Shown: piece by piece, positions 58,532-64,000 of the stretch | How positions within the stretch are numbered: position 1 is the first letter of the stretch | Layout of the letters: every line of letters starts with the position of its first letter | NCBI GenBank assembly: GCA_007115705.1 | Contig: QXEO01000341.1 | Coordinates: 248,001 to 312,000, forward strand | Source: Dactylis glomerata | Taxonomy: Eukaryota; Streptophyta; Magnoliopsida; Poales; Poaceae | DNA length: 64,000 bases | Reading direction: 5' to 3' | Position numbers and translations under genes: made by a program | The notes under the pieces: generated by a model | Database searches by the model: none | Told to the model about the DNA's origin: nothing | What the model saw: the letters and a program-made list of their open reading frames with translations, nothing else

Positions 58532-61386
58532 TATGCCCCCCGACCGGGATATCGAATTTATTATTGAGTTGGTTCCCGGGATAGCCCCTATTGCGCAACG
58601 AGCCTACCGCATGAACCCCCAAGAACTAGAAGAGTTAAAGAGGCAACTCGCTGATATGCTCAGCAAGGGTCTCATTTGTCCCAGCGCGTCACCTTGGGGT
58701 TCGCCTGTTCTTTTTGTGGACAAACGGGACGATACCATTCGATTGTGTGTGGACTACCGTAAACTCAATGAGGTAACCATTAAGAACAAGTATCCGCTCC
58801 CAAAAATTGAGGATCTATTTGATCAGCTGAATGGAGCCAAAGTATTCTCCAAGATCGATCTCCGTATCGGATATCATCAGCTGAAGGTTCGATAGTCCGA
58901 TATTCCCAAGACCGCATTCACCACCCGCTACGGCTTATTTGAATATACCGTGATGTCCTTTGGCTTGACCAATGCCCCTGCCCACTTCATGAACCTCATG
59001 AACAAGGTGTTCATGAAGTTCCTTGACAATTTTGTAGTGGTGTTCATTGACGACATTCTGGTCTATTCCAAAACGGAGGAAGAACATGCAGAACATCTGC
59101 GTCTCATATTGGGAACCCTGCGCGAACACCAACTTTATGCTAAGTTTAGCAAGTGTGAGTTTTGGCTGAAAGAAGTTGGATTCCTAGGCCACGTTATATC
59201 TGCCGGTGGAGTTTCCGTTGACCCCTCTAAAATCACCTCCATCCTGGAAAGAAAAGCCCCAACTAACCCCACCGAGGTTGGAGCTTTCCTTGGACTAGCT
59301 GGTTATTACCGGAAGTTCGTTGAAGGATTTTCTAGTATTGCTCGCCCATTGACTCAACTCCTCAGGAAGGACAAAAAGTTTGAGTGGACTGAAAAATGCG
59401 AGCAAAGTTTCCAAGAACTCAAGAAAAGACTTGTGTCAGCCCCTATTTTAACCATGCCCGATATTACCAAGAGCTTTGACGTCTATTGCGACGCATCCAG
59501 GCTTGGACTTGGGAGAGTCTTGATGCAAGATGGCAAGGTTATTGCTTGCCTATCCTGACAACTGCGACCACATGAGTTAAACTACCCTACCCATGACCTA
59601 GAACTCGCCGCCGTGGTTTACGCCCTAAAAACTTGGCGACACTACCTCATGGGAAACCGGTGTGAAATTTACACAGACCATAAGAGCTTGAAGTACATTT
59701 TCTCTCAGAAGGAGTTGAACATGAGGCAACGAAGATGGATAGAGCTTATTAAAGATTATGATCTAGGCATTCACTATCACCTAGGCAAGGCGAATGTTGT
59801 TGCCGATGCCCTCAGTCGAGAGCCCAGCTCACTAAATACCCTGCTAAGGACCAACCAACCTACCTCATGTGAAGAATTTGAAAGGTTTGGACTTGAGCTT
59901 GTAAGCCATGGGTTTTTAGCCAGCCTTGAAGTCTGACCAACTCTGTTCGACTAGATTAAAGAGGCCAGAAAGGTCATGAGAGTATTGAAGGGATCAAGCG
60001 TAGGATGGAACAAGAAGAAGTACCTGGATTTTCAATTGACCACCGAGGTGTGCTGTGGTATAATAGATGCCTATGCGTCCCCAACATCGATGAGTTGAAG
60101 TAGCTGATTTTGAAGGAGGCCCACGATACTCCCTACTCGATCCACCCAGGAGGTACCAAGATGTACCAAGACCTGAAAGAGCAATTTTGGTGGCATGGTA
60201 TGAAGCGAGAGATAGCTTTCTACATTGCGCGGTGTGATGTTTGTCAATATGTCAAGGCCGAGCACCAAAGATCTGCGAGTCTGCTCCAGCCATTGAAAAT
60301 ACCTACGTGGAAATGGGAAGAAGTTGGTATGGACTTTATCACCAGCCTTCCAAGGTCAAACAGGGGACATGACTCCATTTGGGTCATCGTTGATCGTTTA
60401 ACCAAAGTTGCCCATTTTCTACCCGTCAAGACCACCGACCGAGGCCAGAATCTAGCCAAGCTCTATATAAGCCGAATCGTGAGCCTAATGGGGTACCGAA
60501 GAGAATCGTGTCTGATCGAGGATCACAGTTCACCTCCCGATTTTGGGAAAGCCTACACCGAGCCCTTGGGACAAACCTTTCCTTTAGCACCGCCTTCCAC
60601 CCGCAAACCGGAGGTCAGACCGAGCGTGTGAACCAAATTCTTGAAGACATGCTTCGCGCCTGTGTCCTCTCATATGGAGCCAAGTGGGAGGATTGCCTAC
60701 CCTTTGCCGAGTTCTCCTACAACAATAGCTACCAAGCGAGCCTACAAATGGCCCCCTTTGAAGCTTTGTATGGTCGTAAGTGCCGTACCCCTCTCAACTA
60801 GGCAGAGACCGGGGAGAGCCAAGTGTTTGGGCCCGATATCATTAAGAAGGCTGAAGAACAAGTGCAACTGATTCGAAACCGACTAAAAGCCGCTCAATCT
60901 AGACAGAAGAGCTACGCCGATTCTCGACGAAGACCCATATCATTTTAGGTGGGAGATTACGTCTATCTCCGTGTTACACCTCTCAAGGGGATGCAAAGAT
61001 TTCATGTTAAGGGCAAGCTAGCACCCCGCTATATTGGCCCGTATAAAATCCTAGAGTACCGCGGAGAGATGTCCTACAAACTAGAGCTACCCCCGAAGCT
61101 GTCCAAATTCCACGACGTGTTCCATGTATCCCAGCTACACAAATGCCTTCAAAGCCCCAGCAAACCCGATGCTTTCAAGGAAGTTGACCAAGACTCTATT
61201 GGCCTCAACCACGATTTGACCTACCGCGAGAGACCGATCCGCATCTTGGAGAAAGATGTCCGTGTTACTCGTAGAAGGAAGATCGACATGTATAAAGTTC
61301 AATGGAGTAACCACACTGAAGACGAGGCCACTTGGGAACGTGAAGATCATATTCAGCGAGAGTTCCCCGAGTTGTTCGACACTTAG
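58532..61386 (+). pseudogene. gag-pol: Element D pol: RT, RNase H, integrase, chromodomain-like tail
   Basis: Continues gag-protease after E. RT has an intact FIDDILVYSK box; RNase H keeps VYCDAS and HDLELA; integrase has the CDVCQ finger, SDRG and TERVNQ; the end carries YIGPY and KVQWSNHTEDEATWERED, the chromodomain-like tail. In-frame stops are TAG at 58893, 59952, 60101, 60799 and 60946, and TGA at 59556 and 59934. One-base shifts occur near 59965 and near 60489. Every domain of C is represented, so decay is by point changes, not large deletion. It cannot make a full product. Confidence 0.92.
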
Positions 61387-61410
61387 CTACCGAATCTCGG
61401 GACGAGATTC

Positions 61411-61428
61411 TTTTAAGGGGGGAAGGTC
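61411..61428 (+). other. Polypurine tract of element D
   Basis: TTTTAAGGGGGGAAGGTC directly before the 3' LTR and after the CGGGACGAGATT block. Confidence 0.85.
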
Positions 61429-64000
61429 TGTAACACCCCACTTTTTGTAAACCTTGTTAGTCCAAAGTTTGGCACTTTTGTTTTGGGATAATTTAAAAAC
61501 TTCTATTCATATGATTGTTTGAGTGCTAGCATATGTGATTTCATGAATGTGCATGCATGATTTTATGTGAGTGCATGTGTTTCTTATTCCATGCTTGCAT
61601 TTTTATTTTCTCTACAACCAATATCTTTATTCTTGAGTTATATTGTTGCTATGATCTTATGCTAAATTTCTTGATCTTGATGCTTGCTTAAGTAAAACAG
61701 AAACCCTAGCTTAACCTCTTTGCTTGATCACACTTTATTAGAATTTCTTTTTCTTTTATTTTTGAAGCATTATTGGAAAATAGGAACATCACCAAAACTC
61801 CACCTCCACTTGTTCAAAAATTCTGAAACTTGGTAGGTGGACTTTTACTACTTGAAAATCACTTTTTGGCCAATCATCACCACCACTTGAACCAAATTTT
61901 GATCTTTTCAAAATTCAAACGAATTTTGGCTGAAATTGCCATTTCTTCTTTCTTTCTTCTTTCTCTCCTTGCCAACTCGACCAAGAGGCCACCCTAGCCG
62001 GCCACTACCCTCTCCCTCTCTTATTCTCCTTGTCCTGTAGCAAATGGACACAAGGGAGGGGTGAAACCCAAGGCAATCTTTGCAAGATTGCCCTATCCCC
62101 TCTCTCTCACTCTCTTCCCTCTATACCCCCAATCGGTGACGAGCTGCCGCCTAGGAGGACCCCCACGACCCCACCTGCCAGCCACCCCAGCCCCTGAACT
62201 CCACCTTCTCTCTTTCTCTCACCGGCGCCAACCGCGCGCACGCTCGTGGAGACCCAAGCTTCGGCGGCAAGCCAACCGTTGCTGCCTCGCCATCAATGCC
62301 CTCTGGACACCGTCGACGCCGCCCAATCGACACCAGCCGCTCCGACCGGCCATAGGCCCCGCAGCCGCCCTCGCTCTGACCCTGTCGAGCACGCACCGTG
62401 GATGCCGAGAGCGTGCACCACGTTCCCGTTCGTGCACGCGTCCATTTCGCTCGCGCCGCACACCGTTCTCTATGGCATCAAATGTGCAATCACGCAGCAC
62501 ACACGCCCAACACTTCTACCCATCGACGTGGCCTGCTCGTGACCGAAATCGAGCACACCTCGACTGAAACCGACGTAACCCCGGCCGATGCAGCCTACGC
62601 CCGAGCTCCACGCTTGCATCGTTGGACTCAGTCCATGACGCCGTCCCCAGCAAGCCGCCCGAGCCGACGAATCATTTCCGACGAGTCTACACTGAACCGA
62701 GAGCATTGCGAGCATATAAGTCTCGAGCACCCCTCTCCTCTCCCTCTCTGCTTCCCATTTGCCCCCTCTCCGCATCTCCTCTCCTCTGTGAGCTCTTCTC
62801 TCTGCATCCCACGCTCCCGTTCATCTCAACCAGCCCTAGCGAGCTCGCCGGAGAAATGCCGAAGCCGAGGGAGAAGGGGAAGGTTGCCGTCGGATTTCAT
62901 CGCCGCCACCCTCTCTTCTCTTCCTCGCTGGCTTCCCAGACCCCTTCTGAATCTAACGCTATACTTTTCTTGCCCTAGATCCACCAGTAGCCGACGACAT
63001 CGTCGACCTCGCCGGAGCACCTGGGAGCAATGGCGGTGAGGTAGATCAAAGCTGCGGCCCCGTTCACCTCTCCGACGATGTCATCGAGCATCTCCGACAC
63101 TCCGCCGCCAATCCACGCCGTCCAATCATCACCGACGAGCCCTAGGTGAGGACCGCACCATCCCAGTGAAACCCTAGCCTCGTTGTTGACCTAAACCCTC
63201 TGTCGCGGAGATGACGAACCGAAGCCGTCGATCTTCACTTGATCGAATGGCACTCGACGCCCCGTACCGCTTCGGCCTCCCGCGTCGCTGACTGGCCTGG
63301 CCCGCCGGTCAGCCGTTCGAATCGGCCATTTCCTGCCGCGCCGCGTTGGATCTGGGCTGGCCCGTCGCTTGGCGGCCTGGCTCGGTCAGATCCGGCCCGG
63401 ATCTGTTTTTTTTTTAGAAATCTGTTTCAAATTTGATTTGATCTGTGAACTTGTAAAATTCATAGAATATTCTCTGTATGAGCAAATTGATTGATACAAA
63501 TTTCTATGAGTAGCTTGTTGTGATATCTTTCAACTGGCATAGGTCACATGTTTGTAGACCCTCTGTAGATGAAATGATAAATAGTGAAACTAATTAGATC
63601 CTTTTTCAAGTTTATTTTATATCTTGAGTTTTGTATACTGAAAATGAGTAGATCCAATTTTCAGTGATAGCTTAACATGTTAGTTTGCTTGACCAAGTGG
63701 TTTTGTTATTTTAGGAGCCATACTCTTGCAGTGGTAATTGAATTGTTTGTTTATGTAGTTAATCTTAGGAAAATTGCCATCTGCAGGATATTAGGAATTT
63801 CTGTATGAATACAATTTTTTTGGGTTGTGCTCTGGAAGAGTTTTTCAGAACAATTTAGCTCACATTTTTCCGATGCTCAGAGAATATCTGAGGTTTATTT
63901 TGGTGTTATAGTATTATTTCCTATTGTTAAATTTATAGGAATTAAACCACAAACTATTTTTGGTTAAATCCAACTTTGTTGGATTCTTAAGATTGTTGTC
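61429..64000 (+). mobile_element. Element D 3' LTR (first 2572 bp)
   Basis: Starts TGTAACACCCC and aligns with 47259-49830 of the 5' LTR with scattered substitutions, many C/T or G/A, and small indels. A TATA box is at 62715-62720. The rest of the LTR lies beyond the window. Confidence 0.93.

Larger units (their letters stand above)
47259..64000 (+). mobile_element. Element D, degenerate Tekay-type chromovirus (runs off the right end)
   Basis: A + strand Ty3/gypsy element with a 4618-base 5' LTR, primer site, extra 5' ORF, gag-pol, polypurine tract and the first 2572 bases of its 3' LTR. Its pol gene is split by solo LTR E. Left flank bases GGGAA (47254-47258) are the presumed target site; the partner is outside the window. 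The genes match element C domain by domain but carry many stops and two frameshifts. Confidence 0.93.

Overview
The window is wholly transposable-element DNA from a large grass genome. The sequence gives no direct species name. Ty3/gypsy elements with LTRs of 3.5-5.6 kb, tRNA-iMet primer sites (TGGTATCAGAGC), and Athila-like elements whose LTRs begin TGATACGTCT and carry a TGGCGCCGTTGCCGGGGA-type primer site point to a pooid grass, probably Triticeae or a close relative (inference). I see no host gene, rRNA, tRNA or CRISPR array. Every long reading frame belongs to a retrotransposon.

Layout. Element A (1-12576, + strand; the first ~1.07 kb of its 5' LTR lies outside) has 5.58-kb LTRs around only 2.3 kb of non-coding interior. 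It sits in Y (12577-15870, minus), an Athila-like fragment with a 198-codon ORF. Y's LTR abuts the interior of a sister copy X1 (15871-29881, minus). The LTR of X1 is split by element B (18932-28959, +), another non-coding element with 4.06-4.09-kb LTRs. X1 in turn abuts the interior of a third Athila-like element, X3 (29882-32343 plus 45245-46796, minus). The gag gene of X3 is split by element C (32344-45239, minus, target-site duplication AAATA), a nearly intact Tekay-type chromovirus. X3 abuts a small fragment Z (46797-47258), which is followed by element D (47259 to beyond the window end, +). D is a degenerate relative of C, and its pol gene is split by E (54956-58526), a solo LTR of the C family flanked by CCAGG.

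How the parts relate. C and D have the same plan: a 5' extra ORF (globular part, coiled coil, acidic tail), then gag, protease, RT, RNase H, integrase and a C-terminal chromodomain-like segment. A and B lack these genes but keep the same type of primer site and the CGGGACGAGATT block before the polypurine tract, so they were probably mobilised in trans by relatives of C and D. The A, C/E and D LTRs share a detailed internal organisation: a TATA box, a GC-rich exon-like block, a GTGAGC donor, a short acidic exon, a GC-AG-type intron and a second acidic exon ending in a stop. In E the three exons join in one open frame of 122 codons plus stop. All four LTR families also carry a paired-palindrome block whose symmetry is kept in B although its central bases differ. 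The spliced acidic ORF and the paired palindromes are the most interesting features of the window.
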